Shown here: piece after piece, positions 35,800 to 48,469 of the stretch
Layout of the letters: each line of letters opens with the position of its first letter
Numbering within the stretch: the stretch's first letter is position 1
NCBI GenBank assembly: GCA_029721435.1
Contig: CM056588.1
Coordinates: forward strand, 36,907,430-36,971,429
DNA length: 64,000 nucleotides
Direction of reading: 5' to 3'
DNA from: Gymnothorax reevesii
Lineage: Eukaryota > Chordata > Actinopteri > Anguilliformes > Muraenidae
Translations under genes and position numbers: made by a program
The notes under the pieces: generated by a model
What the model was told of the DNA's origin: nothing
The model's database searches: none
What the model saw: only the letters and a program-made list of their open reading frames with translations

Positions 35800-36655
35800 A
35801 ATTAATTGCTAATGCTGTTGTACCATCAATCAATATGTAGGCTATTACCTCGTGTATCAATCATAAGATCAAGGCAAACTAGGGCCACAATAGACTTGAT
35901 GGTATTTCTCACATTTGAAACACCGCATTAGAGGAAACGGGCGCTCAAGGCAGCCCGCTCAAAAATGAGCGAACCTTTAACTCACTTGGATATCTGGGCA
36001 CGGGCGATCTGTATCCCCACGTATTTGGAGGTTAAAATTCAGCGAGCCGCACGAGGAGAGCAAGCAGGAAGCTGACGATGCATCATTAACGCTGCGCAAA
36101 AAAACATAGGGCAGATATTCAGTGCAAACAGAAACTCAGCGAATACAGAACAGACGGGATGTGAGCGGGCCAATCAGCAGCCGGAGGGCAGAACTGCGCA
36201 CGGTGGCCTTTCCACTGGAATTGCACGCTATGAAGACCGTCCAAGACCTGAGTGTGCCCATTATTTAAGAGAGCGGAAACACATCGGTATTCTGGTCAGG
36301 GGTTCAACGCTCAAATTATATTCATCTAAGCTCAGTAGAAATAGTTTTGTCATGCCGGAAACGCTACTGTTCCACATTAGCTAAGGGGATATAATTCGTG
36401 AAGAACGGTTCAGTAATTTTATCTATCTTTTTGGATAGCGTGCCAGTCTGGTGTCATCAAACTAAGGTTGAATTTGTTTTCAAAATACAACATCAACTGC
36501 CAACGAACAACAGAAATGTCAGCTGGAAAATGACCTTATGAAATTCCAACAAGAGCTAATACGTTCAGTGAAGTCTAAACCCTGAAACAGTGTGATGCAT
36601 TGAGATGCATGAATCAATTTAATGACTCGGAAAAGTATGGCAAATTTATTCTCAA

Positions 36656-36688
<33 letters not shown>
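36656..36688. repeat. (ATT)n microsatellite
   Basis: Eleven ATT units, immediately followed by a SINE 3' end. Confidence 0.95.
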
Positions 36689-36689
<1 letters not shown>

Positions 36690-36704
36690 CTGTACTTCAC
36701 TCAG

Positions 36705-36780
36705 GGTCAGCTGGGATAAGCCTGAAACCCCTCCTGATGCTGACCAGCTGTAAGGCATTTACAGAATGGATGGGTGGATC
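36705..36780 (+). mobile_element. SINE 3' end fragment
   Basis: CAGCTGGGATAAGCCTGAAA ... AGAATGGATGGGTGG matches the 3' end layout of the V-SINE-type copies at 60886-61085 and 59605-59700. Confidence 0.5.
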
Positions 36781-37106
36781 ATTATCATTCCCAGTCCCAA
36801 CTAGTAGGATAGTACTAGCAGCAGCAGTTGTGCTTTGCTTTTAGTGCTTACACAGCGCATTTTTATGCCTACATAGATTTCTCTGTTCTTTTTCCATCTC
36901 CTTCACATGGCAGCTAATAGGTCTCCAAGCGGTGGGGGGTGCTATGCCATGCAGACGAAGGTAAATCACTTTATGGGTCAATATGTTGTTTTTTCCTACT
37001 TTATGCAGAACTCAGCGGCGTGCACTGTCAACCGTCGGTGGGCCCTTTGATGAAGGCAAAGAACCAACAGAACACAACATTTTTTTCTCTTTAAAATATA
37101 AATCTG

Positions 37107-37430
37107 TTAGATAACAGCTTTGTTCGTTGCTCCAGCGCCTCCTGTTGGCCAGACGGGCGCTCGTCAGGAAGAATCCGGCTTGGTTCATGTCCGGGTATCC
37201 TCCGCCCTCGCTCTGAACTTGCGAAGATTCAACCAGCGAGTGTACAAGAATCAGTGGCTGACAGGCACGTGCTTCGGAGGAGAGCCGTGAACTGTCTTCA
37301 CTATCCTGAGTTGGCAGCAAGGGGTCGCATACGAGCAAGCTTTGTACATAGTTCCCCAATTGGGCATTCCAAATTCGGGTGGGATTGGAGATGCCAAATT
37401 TAAAAAAAAAAAAATAAATAAATAAATAAA
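37107..37430 (+). mobile_element. retroposed SINE with perfect 15-bp target duplication
   Basis: The 15-mer TAAAATATAAATCTG occurs at 37092-37106 and again at 37431-37445, and the 324-bp insert ends in an A-rich tail with AAAT units. Near the 5' side are a plausible pol III A box (TGGCCAGACGG) and, about 40 bp later, a B box (GGTTCATGTCC, 9 of 11 to consensus). This is strong evidence of retroposition. The family was not identified. It is distinct from the V-SINE copies. The 163-codon minus-strand frame is incidental. Confidence 0.75.
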
Positions 37431-37449
37431 TAAAATATAAATCTGAACG

Positions 37450-39570
37450 AAAGGACATTGTCATCAATATGCGACCCGACCCCCCCCCGACGGACTCAGT
37501 CACAAAGATGCTTTACAGAGCAAAAATGTCAGTGCCTAGCCTAATCCCCAAAATAGCAAGTGAGCCAAGACCTCCCAATAGGGAGAAAAATACCTCAAAC
37601 AGTGGTGAGGAAAAAGAAATCTCAGGAGGAACCCGGCTAATGTGGGGGAGCCCATCCTCCGCTGAGCAACGTAATGAATAAAGTTCAATGACTAGTTCAA
37701 TGTCATGACTATTGACATACACACAAAATTTCTTTCATCTTGGTCAAGTAGTTTCAAAAAAAAAAACCTCTCCTTACTTATCTGGAAGGATGAGTCTCTC
37801 TGTAATATCCCTGGCTCCACTTCATGGCGGGAGCCAACAAGAAAACAGCGAGCTCCGGTACCTCAGTATGAGATAAGAACCCTGAAAAACAAAAAAGAAA
37901 AACGTTCTAATCTGCATTTTCTCGCCAAAATTTTCGTCATCAAAGTCGGTTTTGCACCCTGAAATTGAGCGAATAAGATTCCCCCTACTCCCCACTGAGT
38001 ACAATGTGGAAAAGGACGTCATTTTAATGGGAACAATCTTGGGCTAAAAACCTGAGAGCATTTTGAGCCGTTACTCCCTGATACCTTAATGCTTCCAGCA
38101 GTCACAAAAATGGGGCCAGAATTCTGACCAGGAATAGACTCATTCAGAGGCAGCATATGCTCCTAACATCCCCATGGACTGGATTCACTTTGAATCAAGG
38201 GTCGCCCTTAAAACGCCACTATTTTTAGCAGTAAGAATTAGGATTAATAAATAAATTGTGGCTGTAATCTGGCATCCTTCTCATACAGTCAAATCCTGAG
38301 TAATTGACAGGAACATCAACACAAACAACTGTATAAATAGAGCGGGCCAATGGTGATTTTGATGCCCTCAATGAGATGGTGGCAGTGGGGGTCATGTGAG
38401 GTACAGGCAACCTGGAGGAGGAGGTTAGTGGACCCCCTCAAAACCCCCACCCCACCTCCTTTAGTCAGATGATGCACTGAATAATCACCCTTTTTCCCAG
38501 TGCTAAAGCCTGGCTTTGGTTGCCAGGCACATTGTGCATGATCAAATCCTGTCCAACTGTTAAAGCAAAAAAATAAATAAATAAAAAATTCCAAATGATT
38601 CTGAACTCTTAATCAGGTGCCCATTTTTATTTTTCCCCCCGGCTTCTGTTAGCCTCCATCTGCCAGTTCCTCTCCCTCCTCCGAGTCGAGTCTGTACAGT
38701 AATGGGCGTTGACATGTCTCCGTGCCCTTTAGCTTCTTCCTGCCTGTCACCACCCAACTGATTTTCAGCTAAGTTTTTTTTTTTGCCGTAAATCATCGCC
38801 AATGACGTCCGGCATTGCAGGAAGCCAAGATACTGAGGTAGAGGCGAGCCAGTCATAAGTCGTTTGTTTGCCGTGAACTACGTCGTTCCCGGTGGTTTTG
38901 GCACAGAATTATTTCCCAGCCAGAGCAGATACACTAATCCACAGCGGAGTACTGGACGCGGTCCAGATTTCAGCACCTTGCGCGTCATATTTTAAAGCGC
39001 AAAACTCATTTCGGGGGACCTTTTCGCAAACCTGTCGGCATACCCTTTGGGGTTTTTTTTCCCCCACTCGCACAAACTTTTGCTTCTGTTTTTTGACAGC
39101 GAATATAATTTCATTCAGTGGAAACTAAATAATACGGAGGAGTCGTGCAAGGTGCTGCATTCATTTGTCATGACGCATTGACATAATGCCAGCATTGTGC
39201 ACTGTAAATTACTGCACAGTTTATCTGTATACTCGGAGAGAATGGGCTCGAGCTCTGCTGTGTCCAGCCTTCTCCGTAGCAAAGCTGCTTTGCAAGGGAA
39301 AACGCGGGTGACCTTGCAGCAGTTCAGTGCGGCTCAGTCGTGTGTGTCAGAAACATGTTGAATGTTGATGGTAATGCTGCGTTTCAGGTCACTGCACTGG
39401 CTTCAGCTCCAAACAGGCTTTAATCCAAACATCCCCCCAGTACCTTATTACCTTCCGACTTCAGGAACTTAGAGTGGAAGCGAGTTAAATATTTTCTCCA
39501 GACATTCAATCTCTAAGGAAAAAAAATATAGAATAGGTTCATTAAAACATTAATAGTATGTTGTCATTTT
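37450..39570. other. no gene seen
   Basis: Unique sequence with several A-runs and AAAT patches. The stretch 38780-39100 is richer in CpG than its surroundings, but no exon signals could be defended. Confidence 0.5.
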
Positions 39571-39577
39571 AATCATG

Positions 39578-40401
39578 CACTGGCTGAATATTTTATTAGG
39601 AACACTAGTACACGTGCTTATTCATGCAAGTCACTAATCAAACAAATATGTTGCAACAGTGCATTCATAAGACCATGCAGAGACAGATCAGGAGCTTTGG
39701 CTGATATTCACATCAAATATCAAAATTAGGAAAAAATTCTCTCTGTCACAACCATGGATATTGGTGTTTGACAGGCTTGTATAAGTATTTCTACTTGTGC
39801 TGATCTCCTTGGCTTTTAACGCGCAGCAGTCTTAGCAGTTTACACAAAAATCATGTGAATGCACTGATGGATTCAGAATTTGGATTCACATGAGTCAACG
39901 GACCCAACTTGCATATGTCATAGATCAGGCCACCAGTGCTGGTAAACTTGGCATACATTGGGCCATCATTGTTTGAATGCCACCGTCTATCTAAGCATAG
40001 TTACGGATCATACATTACCATTTATTGCCATAAATAAGCCATCTCCTGATGATTTCTTCCACCAGGATAGTGAACCTTATCACAAAGAAAAAGTCATCTC
40101 AAACTGGTTTCATTAGCATTACAATGAGTTCAGTGTACTTCAATGGCCACGCCAGGCACCAGAAGAGAATCGAATAGAGGAACATTGGGATGTGGTGGAG
40201 TGGGAGATTTGCTGCATGAATGTGCTGTGAACAAATCCGTAGAAATTATGTGATGTGATGATATAAACAAGGACCAGAATCTCAAAAGAATATTTCCAAA
40301 ATCATGCAGAATCCATGCCATGAAAAACTGGGGCTTTATCTAAGCAAAGATTGGCCCCACAAAGTACTAGTATGGTGTCCCTAACAAAGTGTCCAGTGAA
40401 T
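39578..40401 (+). mobile_element. deleted Tc1-type element (third family)
   Basis: The left end CACTGGCTGAATATTTTATT and the right end CTAACAAAGTGTCCAGTG are inverted relatives. The interior keeps scattered transposase pieces, including a segment reading like the second catalytic Asp region (CACCAGGATAGTGAACC) and a later GGGATGTGGTGGAGTGGGAG block. Much of the first half and the domain between catalytic residues is gone, and frames are broken throughout. Confidence 0.7.
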
Positions 40402-40408
40402 ATATATT

Positions 40409-41655
40409 ATGTTGATTCTGGGAATCACACTATTCTTATTTTGATAGATTTTAGTGTGGTCTTCACTATAGGCAATGCTCCATTCCCTTGGACCGTCGGA
40501 TTAGAATCGGATTTGCTCTCATGGCTCTCCCCTAAAGTGGATTGGCTCTTAATCTAAAGACTTTATCTTTTATTTTTGTTAATGTTGGAGATTTTTCTTC
40601 CTCCTCTGCGCCTCTCGTCTGTGGAGTGCCTCAGGTTTCAATATTAGGGCCCATCCTATTTTCCTTATATATGCTCCCGTTTGGTTCATTTTTAACAAAT
40701 TCCTTACCATTTTTTTGCTGATGATAGACAGTTATACCTTCCTTTGAAACCTTGGGATCATCAGTCCCTTATGAATCTTCTAAATTGTCTTGAGGACATC
40801 AAACTACAGATGGCTAAAAACTTTCTGCTGTTCAGTAAATATAAAAAAGATTTTCTAATCTGGCTCTCCTGAATCTGTTTCTGGCTTAGCAAACACTTTA
40901 TGGTCTGTTCTCAAATGTAGTCTCCTTTGGCAAAAACCTTAGCATAACATTTGATTCAGTGTTTTTAGTGAATTTTAGAAACATTAATTCCCTGGCGAGT
41001 GTGGCTTTTGACAATTTCAGGCTGTTGCCAAATTAAAACCTTTCCTCCTTTTCAAGGATTTAGAGATTTTGTATGCCTTTATTATATCGATACTGGATTA
41101 CTGTAATTCACTCCATGATGCAGTCTGACAGGTTGCCTGTCCTGCCTGCAGTTTGCCAGAGAGACCAAATCACATCAATACTGCCCACTCATCACTGGCT
41201 ACCAGTTAGATTTAGAGTTAATTGTAAGGTTTTTGCGTGTTTTTAAAGCTCTTAGTGGATTGGCTGCCAGCTATATTTCTGAACTCCACAGCGCTTACTC
41301 TAATTCCAGGTCTCTGTGACCTGATTAATTATTGTTGAGCATTCCATGGTCTGGATTAAAAACTAGAGGTGATTGGGCCTTTTCTGTTGCTGCTCCTTAT
41401 TTGTAGAATATCTTGCATTTTAGCATCTGGTCCTGCCCATCTACTGAGACATTTAAGTACAATTTAATTCAAGTCTTTTGTTAAGCTTTAGAATTTGAGT
41501 GATCGGTGAGCCAATGTGTTATTCTTATTGGTAAAATGTATGTAATTGTGCCTTATTTCAATTAATTTTATTTATTTTGTTGAATGTATCGTATTTTAAC
41601 TCTTGATCTTGGCTGTATTTTGTCCACTTGTGTAATGTTTGTGATTTTATTGTCT
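40409..41655 (+). pseudogene. L2-clade LINE reverse transcriptase remnant
   Basis: The conceptual reading, with several stops and shifts, shows reverse transcriptase landmarks in order: ILILIDFSVVF (degraded DLSAAFD), SSAPLVCGVPQVSILGPILF, an altered YADD region with DDRQLYLPLKP, LNCLEDIKLQMAKNFLL, then a C-terminal ILYAFIISILDYCNSL. The order and wording are typical of the L2/CR1-type LINEs of fish. The 5' end is truncated, as usual for LINE copies, and it abuts a Tc1 remnant on each side. No activity is possible. Confidence 0.75.
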
Positions 41656-41657
41656 TA

Positions 41658-43290
41658 CAGTGGGATGCAAAAATTTGGGCACCCCTTGTTGAAATGTCTG
41701 TTACAATTAATCTCCAAGTGATTGAAAGCAAACCTGAACACCAAATGCTACAAGGATAAACATGACACCTTTCTGCAAATTGAAATGCAAGGTTATTTGA
41801 ATTTTTTTGAGTTTTTAAATGATAAGAAAGGAAAAAGAGCCCTGTGCAAAACTTTGGGAACCCTTTTGGATTATTCTTTGTTATCTTTTAAGAAGATGAT
41901 TAATAAGGCCCGGACCCAGGTGACTTACACGTTAGGGCTTCAATAAGTCGGGTGAATATACTTCCAGGGTTGAACAATATATTCAGATGTTAGTCCATGC
42001 CTTCTAAATTATCTGATTGTGGTGGCTGTTGTGTCTGGTGTTATAAATCATGTGTTCCTCTAAACAGTTGTCCAAGGATGTCAAAATCAAGATAATTCAC
42101 CTCCACCAGCAACAAGAGGGCTAAAAACTCTCACAAAGTTTTCAACTACCCATTTCTACAGTCAGAAATATTGTAAGAAAATGGAAAATAAATGGAACAA
42201 TTGAAGTCAAGGCAAGATCTGGAAGACAAAGAAAAATTTCAGATAGAGTGGCCTGAGATCTGGTGAGAAATGCTTAGAAGAACCCACACATCACTGCAAA
42301 AGAGCTGCAAAAAGAGTAGCAGACGCAGGTCCAGTTGTTCACAGGACAGCAATACAGCGTACCATGAACAACAAAGACCTACATGGCTGTTAGAGTTGCA
42401 AGAAAGAAGCCTTTCCTACAACCTCAACGCAAAATGAAGCGTCTCAAGTATGCAAAAGAAAACCTTGAGAAACCTCAAGCCTATTGAAGCAATGTGCTTT
42501 GGACTGACAAAACCAAAATTTAACTTTTTGTCCACAACCAAAGAAGGTATGTTTGGAGAAAAGAGGGTGAATTATTTGTAGCGAAAAACATGTTGCCAAC
42601 TGTTTAGCATGGAGGTGGATCCATTATGCTTTGGGGTTGTGTAACAGCTGGGGGCGCAGGCAATATTGTGCAGGTGGAAGGAAGAATGGATTCCAACCAA
42701 ATATCAAGACATTCTAGGGGCTAATGTTCAAAGCTCAGTCCAGAAATTGAAGTTGAAGAGATGTTGGGTATTCCAGCAAGACAAAGACCCGAAGCATGCC
42801 TCAAAATCCGCCATATAGTGCCTCCAGGAAAGACGGATGAAGGTTTCGGAATGGCCATCACAGTCCCCAGACTTATTGAAAATCTGTGGAGAGACCTCAA
42901 ACATGCTGTGCATGCAAGAAGGCCGAAGAATATTTCTTATTTCTTTTATTATATGAGCTTGAGGTGTTCTGTCTGGAAGAATGGGGAAAAATTCCACAGA
43001 CAAGAATTGAAAGACTCTTAGCTGGCAACAGGAAGCGTTTACAAACTGTTATAGCTTCCCAAGGAGGAGTTACAAAGTACTAGCTGACAGGGTTCCCAAA
43101 CTTTTGCACAAGGCCTTTTTCCTTGTTTTATTATTTTAGAAACTGTAAAAAGTTTAAAAATAAAAATTATTCTTGCTTTAAAATATGATGAAATGTGTCA
43201 TGTTTAACAGTGATAGCATTTAGTGTTCAGGTTTGCTTTCAATCACTTGGAGAGTATTTGTAACAGACATTTAAACCAGGGGCTTCATAC
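41658..43290 (+). mobile_element. near full-length Tc1-type element, IR/DR layout
   Basis: The left end begins after TA at 41656-41657 with CAGTGGGATGCAAAAATTTG. A long inverted match follows around 41700-41750 and its partner at 43200-43265 (shared CCAAGTGATTGAAAGCAAAC). An inner repeat of the end motif (AAAACTTTGGGAACCC near 41847, GGGTTCCCAAACTTTTGCAC at 43090) gives the double-repeat IR/DR architecture. The extreme right end has lost about 20 bp. It carries a broken transposase gene. Confidence 0.85.
42062..43083 (+). pseudogene. Tc1-type transposase pseudogene
   Basis: Nearly the whole transposase can be followed across frames. It starts with a helix-turn-helix segment (VKIKIIHLHQQQEG, then FQLPISTVRNIVRKWK) and a basic linker (ARSGRQRK). 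The first catalytic Asp lies in LWTDKTKI (near 42500), the second in QQDKDPKHA (near 42772), and the Glu region reads IENLWRDLKHAV (near 42880). It ends in AGNRKRLQTVIASQGGVTKY and a stop at 43081. There are at least eight in-frame stops and a frameshift between the SPDL and IENLW words where residues are deleted. It is inactive. Confidence 0.85.
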
Positions 43291-44149
43291 TGACTTGAAA
43301 GCATAATGAGTAAATGGGACAACCCACCCCCAGCTAACACTGTTACCCTGACACTGGGAGAAGTCACACTGGAAAACTGTACAGAAGACACTGGACAACA
43401 CAGGTTTCTGCCTTATTTCTTATTAATGCTGGCTGGAAACTTACATTTAAGCCACGTCTCTACCAAGCGGTCTGGTTCAGCTCAATTCAGTTCATTACCC
43501 ATTAGAGTGGTCATTTTTGTGTATACAATGTCAAAATTTGTGGATGGTGCAAAAAAAACAGTTCAAATCTATCCTGTTTTTCCATTATCCCTCTACTGAG
43601 GTTCCTCACACCTTGATCTGACTCTAGAAACGCTGGAGGAGAAGCTAGAAACGCTGCTGTCTCTAACACTAACACTAACTGGCCTCTTGGTTGGTGTGGA
43701 CATTATTATCTGCTCAAAACCCTGCCTACATTTAACAGTACTCTCTGCTGTAGAAATGTACCGGTTCAAGGGCTACGATATCTATAATGTTTGGTAGAAA
43801 CGTGACTTCATTAAAATCAGAAATCTTTCTAGCCTGGTGGCTTCTCGTCAGATTGACAAACATTACTTTCCAGTGGTCATAAACTCAGGCTATTTTAGTA
43901 TACAGTGTAGACTGAATTTCTTTCATCGTAAAGTGTATCTGGGCCTTCGGATGGGTTTGCACCTTCTGTGCATTTGGTCGGCCTTCCTTATAAAGCCTGT
44001 GACAAAACACGCTGTTGTACCTAAAATTGAAGGAGCAGTGATTTCTTACTCGTGCCACAGTCATACGTCAGTCATTCCCATTTTGACAGTCTCACAGCTA
44101 GTCACTCGATGGTATATGCATGATACTACTTGTTTAACCTAAAGTAGCA

Positions 44150-44520
44150 TATAGCGTCCCCTTGGCTTTTTACCCCACAGCCCTTCATAGGCTGATGGGG
44201 TATTTTTATACCCTGTGGCGTCTAGGTGGGATCAATAAATTGTCCAGACCATATCTCTGAAATTGTTGGCCATAGAAGTTTTAATTTAGTACAAAGGTTC
44301 TTTGTGCAGGATAGGTGGGCAACAGAAGGATTATTAGTGGATTTGACCTTGGACCTTGCCACAGTGACCTTGAACTTTCTCCGGGCCGTATTTCCAAAAG
44401 TATTAACCACAGCAGCTTCAAATTAGATTTTCTGGTTTCTTGTGAGGGGTAGGTGTGCAATTAATTAAGTTAATTAGTGGATTTGACTTTTGACCTTGGC
44501 CTTGCCATAGATGTCTGCCA
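44150..44520. repeat. unclassified interspersed repeat
   Basis: The phrase ATTAGTGGATTTGAC occurs twice (near 44331 and 44476), each followed by TGACCTTGG-type words. A TACCCCACAG / ATACCCTGTGG pair lies at the left side. The pattern is of a type common in fish genomes, but I cannot name the family. The small frames on both strands are incidental. Confidence 0.4.
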
Positions 44521-45134
44521 CTATTTATTAATGATTAGCTATAGGCTGCGAGGATCCCTCAGCGCTCAGTGTCGGCAGGTCATTTAATGAAAAGAAAAAG
44601 AAATAGAAAATCTCCATGGAAAGGGGCAGTTCCTAAAGCAGGATCAATAAAGCAACGCTGCACTACATCATATATAAAGAATCAATAAACTACTCAGGAT
44701 AACCACACAGTGGGATGTTGGCTAATTCTATCTGCTAAATAACTCAAATAATTACAAAATCAATGAACGCTTATGACTGGGAAATGAAAAATATTTATAC
44801 TAGCTATGCTATGTGCCGTTGGGAGAGGTAGCCATGATGCAGGAGCCACATGTCCCTCGGTGCTCGGACCCAACTTCAAATATTTCAGTATTAGAAGTCT
44901 GTGTTTTGACAGGTCAGGTAAACGCACACAGATCCGCATAAGTTGTCCTTGAAGTCCACCTAAATATGTGTACGCAACCTTTGACATTGCTTCTGTTGGC
45001 CTGACGTTTGCATAAGATTTAGAGTGGGATAAATCATTGGCAAAAGCAAACCTGAGTACAGTTTTACATCAACAGAATGAGTGAAGTTGGATGAAAAATC
45101 CACCCCCACTATAGTAAACAAGCTGAAACACAGG

Positions 45135-45194
45135 CACACACATACCGGACACATAAACACACACACTCACAGAGAGGCACATCATACACTCTGC

Positions 45195-45232
<38 letters not shown>
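45135..45232. repeat. CA microsatellite
   Basis: Imperfect CA phrases lead into a pure run of about 17 units (45197-45230). Confidence 0.9.
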
Positions 45233-45758
45233 TACTCCCTGACACAAGCACAGAGCACAGCTAGCATCAGTGACTAAAGTCTCAAGGCGTTTGTTGTCCT
45301 ACTTACGCGGGATTAAAAATGAATAATGAAATAAATAAAATGTCCGGTTTGCGCATGGAATTGCAGTCGTTTTAATGCTATTTTTTTTTTTTTTTTTTGC
45401 CCAGGCATCAAAATTTACAGACATGCCTATGATCAGTGTTCAGTTCAGGTTATATATCAGTGAGTGTGCGCTGAAGATAAGAGTCAGGCCTGTTGAGTTC
45501 CACACCTGGAGAGCCAAGCAGAAGGAGATGGAGTATGTGCACATTTTTCATGCAATGAAACATGAGCGACAATAACAAACATCTCAAAATACTGTCGTTC
45601 AGACAGACACACACATTCACATAAAAACACGAACAAAATTCCAACACAAGCTTAGTCCATGCAAAAACCAAAACATGCACATTCAGATACACGTGGTTAT
45701 GTCAACTCAACACAAAGCTATTTTATCATGTATTACTATGTTACTGCATTAGTGTCAC

Positions 45759-45875
45759 TTGCATGTAATTAGTGTAAATGTTATTATTGTTTAGTCAATC
45801 GCATGTTATCAGTATTAATATTACTATTGTTTAGTCAATTGCACGTTATTAATATGAATATATTATTGTTTATGT
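45759..45875. repeat. three-copy 40-bp tandem repeat
   Basis: Three successive units beginning TTGCATGT, TCGCATGT and TTGCACGT, with ATTGTTTAGTCAA at the end of the first two and ATTGTTTATG closing the third. Confidence 0.7.
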
Positions 45876-46699
45876 TAATGAGTTTGCTTCATGGAAAATC
45901 ACACAGGACCATCATTAGCCATTTTGATCACAACAGTGCTTCATGTGTTGCCAATTTAATGAAGCATTTTGAATTTGAGAAAAATATGACAGAAGACGAG
46001 GCACAACAAAGACAGCAGAGAGAGAGAGAGAGAAAGAGAGGGCTGAATGCTCATAATGTAATAAGCTCACTGTCCAATAGAATTTTAGCCTTGCTCGTGT
46101 TAAACCTCAAGAAAATGCCGTCGGCAAACTCAATTCAAGCCTTGGTCGGACACAAAAGTTGCTTCTTCAGTGTTCTCAAGAACAATCACCCTCGGCCCTC
46201 TGTCAGTCAACTGCCCCAAGGGTATCCTTACACGCACCAAAAACATACTTTTTCCTCCCAAGATGTCATCAGGGCAAATGCACTCTAAACAGGAAAAACA
46301 TCCTCTATACAAAAACAGATACAGAAATTTTCAGGTTGTGGCTCCCCAGTGATCTTGAAGCTTCCGTCTGAACACACAGATATGGCATAGGTTAGTTCAG
46401 CTCCAGATTCAAATGAAATTACTGTTTCATTGAGGTAGATCACACAGTACAGCACATATTGCAGCAATACCCGAGGATTTGTGGACAGTATTGATACCAG
46501 GTAAAGTTGTGCTAGTCAAGTCGCACCTTAAGTGCAGTAGCAATCAAGCTATGCCCATGGAACAAACCTTCGGTCCCACCACACAACAGGCAGTTAAATC
46601 TTCAGTCACAATGGGTGGAGCAAAGAGCCCTTGAGAACTCAGAAACCGGAGGAATTAGAGAGAGATTAGTGCCATCAGGATTGAGAACTGAGATCAACA

Positions 46700-46870
46700 C
46701 ATTCTCATCCCGAATCATCATATAGTGACGCTACCTGACCAAGCATCCATATACAACAAAAAAGGAGGCTTTTGGCATTCTTATTTCATGTTTAGGGATA
46801 GGGTTTGGGTTTAGGCTTAAGGGTTAGGGGGTAGGGTTTGCCTTAACACTGGTCAAGATGCAAGACCGGA
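46700..46870. repeat. interspersed repeat with TTAGGG-like phrases
   Basis: The segment reads ACACATTCTCATCCCGAATC, then a GACGCTACCTGACCAAGC word, then loosely repeated TTTAGGGATAGGG / GGGTTAGGGGGTAGGG. The layout recalls a widespread fish repeat. The G-rich phrases are too irregular for a telomere. Confidence 0.4.
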
Positions 46871-47903
46871 CTTACACATCTTGATCTGCGAGTTAGAGTC
46901 CATTCACACTATTCACCAAAGTTGAACTATCCAACAACAAATCCTGTGCTAGTAAATTACTATTTCAGTCTTATACCGAGAGACTCATCTCTCTCCAAAC
47001 AAGAATGACAGCCACTGCTCCAGAGGCATTGAGAGGATTTCGATCATTTAGCATCCAAAGTATTGAAGTGCATTATCAAAAGTCATATTTGCCAATACCC
47101 CATCAGATATTTGATATACCTGCTTGTTTAAAGGTTTGTAGTGCCATCATAACAGTTTTGATTGGACTGATGCTCTTTTCCAAGAGTCTTTTTCTAACTG
47201 TCAATGTGTATTGTGAATCATGTCTGAGTATTTTGCTATCAATCTATAGTTTCATTACTGTAGTGAGACACTTCTAGACTGAGTAATTGTTTCAGTTGCC
47301 GCGTGAAGAAAACCAGTAAATGTTTGTCATTTAAAATACAGGGAGCTGAACAGAAATAAACTGAGTGGTATCAAAACATGTATTGAGCAGCCCTAAAGAT
47401 GAAGAAAAGTGATGCTGAGTTTGATGTTCTTTGAAGAGTTACCATAAAAAGACCCACAAAAAAAACTAAAAAACCCAAATGAATTCCATTTTAAAAATAT
47501 CCCAGAGGGATCCCAGCAAAATTTCTCTTTGAGAGTGCAGACAAAAGCTTGGTCTTAACCAGATGCGCGCTGAGGCTCAGACAAGGGCCGTCAAATCAAA
47601 ATCCCAAACAGCACGGGCGTCGGTTTCCATTAATACCCGTTTGGGATCTGAAGGCCCTGATGGTGAGGAGCTGTGCTTCTGTGCACGGTGCAGAACTGAT
47701 GCGCAGTGGCAGAAATAAGACAGGTGCTATCAGCCAGACGTGAACCAGAAACTGACAGGAACCATTCAGGAGACTGAGAGGAGACAGACGAGGAACAGGC
47801 CTGAGAATCGTGAGGCAGACAGAGCTGATCAGGAAGAGGACATGCGCACATCTGAGAGCACAGCAGTGTAATTAGCTGGAGTCTACGCTTATCACAACAT
47901 TAA

Positions 47904-48261
47904 AAACCTGTGAACCCGTGTATGGGTTCATCAAATGCAGCTGCTCTATTCAAACTTGGGAACTTCAGGCCTATTTTAAATTCTAGAGGATATCCTAAGG
48001 TTTCTAAAAATTTAAAAAATATGTTGTCCCGCTGAAGAACAGCGAAATATGTATAAAATTATGAACAAGTTCTAGATGGATTTCATTAGATGTTATACCG
48101 TGGCCATAAAAACATGCTGTCTTGGGTCTGAATACTTCTCTCGATATAGTTGTTATGCAGTTTCAGTCTACAACTGGCAGGTACAGAATATGTATCTGAC
48201 ATTGTCCAATAATATTTTTTACTTACCTACTTAAGAGAAAACTCAAGCGAAAAATCAGAGT
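47904..48261 (+). repeat. interspersed repeat family A, copy 2
   Basis: A 358-bp copy with the core TCAAATGCAGCTGC near 47929 and the distal block (CTGAATACTTCTCTCGATAT and following). TTAA lies at 47900-47903 and 48262-48265. It lacks the insert seen in copy 1. A short hairpin-like GAACCCGTGTATGGGTTC lies at its left end. Confidence 0.65.
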
Positions 48262-48469
48262 TTAAGGAATTTATAAAAATGTGAGGTAACTCTGGTAAAA
48301 ACTCAGGATGAAAGTTAACCATATTTCATGTTCGCTTCAATGTTTTCAATAACATTGTTATAGATTTGGCATTGGTATAAAATCACAAGCACACACAAAC
48401 AGAGAACCAGACAGTATTGTATAATTAATAAACTGTTCCCCCATTTCAAAACCCAAAGGTTAAACTTTA

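Noticed and set aside
46285..46515. Minus-strand frame of about 75 codons with a protein-like composition
   Set aside because: No start codon in good context, no convincing splice sites, and no family recognised; chance cannot be excluded.
46790..46850. TTAGGG-like phrases as an interstitial telomere
   Set aside because: Phrases are irregular and part of a known style of interspersed fish repeat; there is no run of perfect hexamers.
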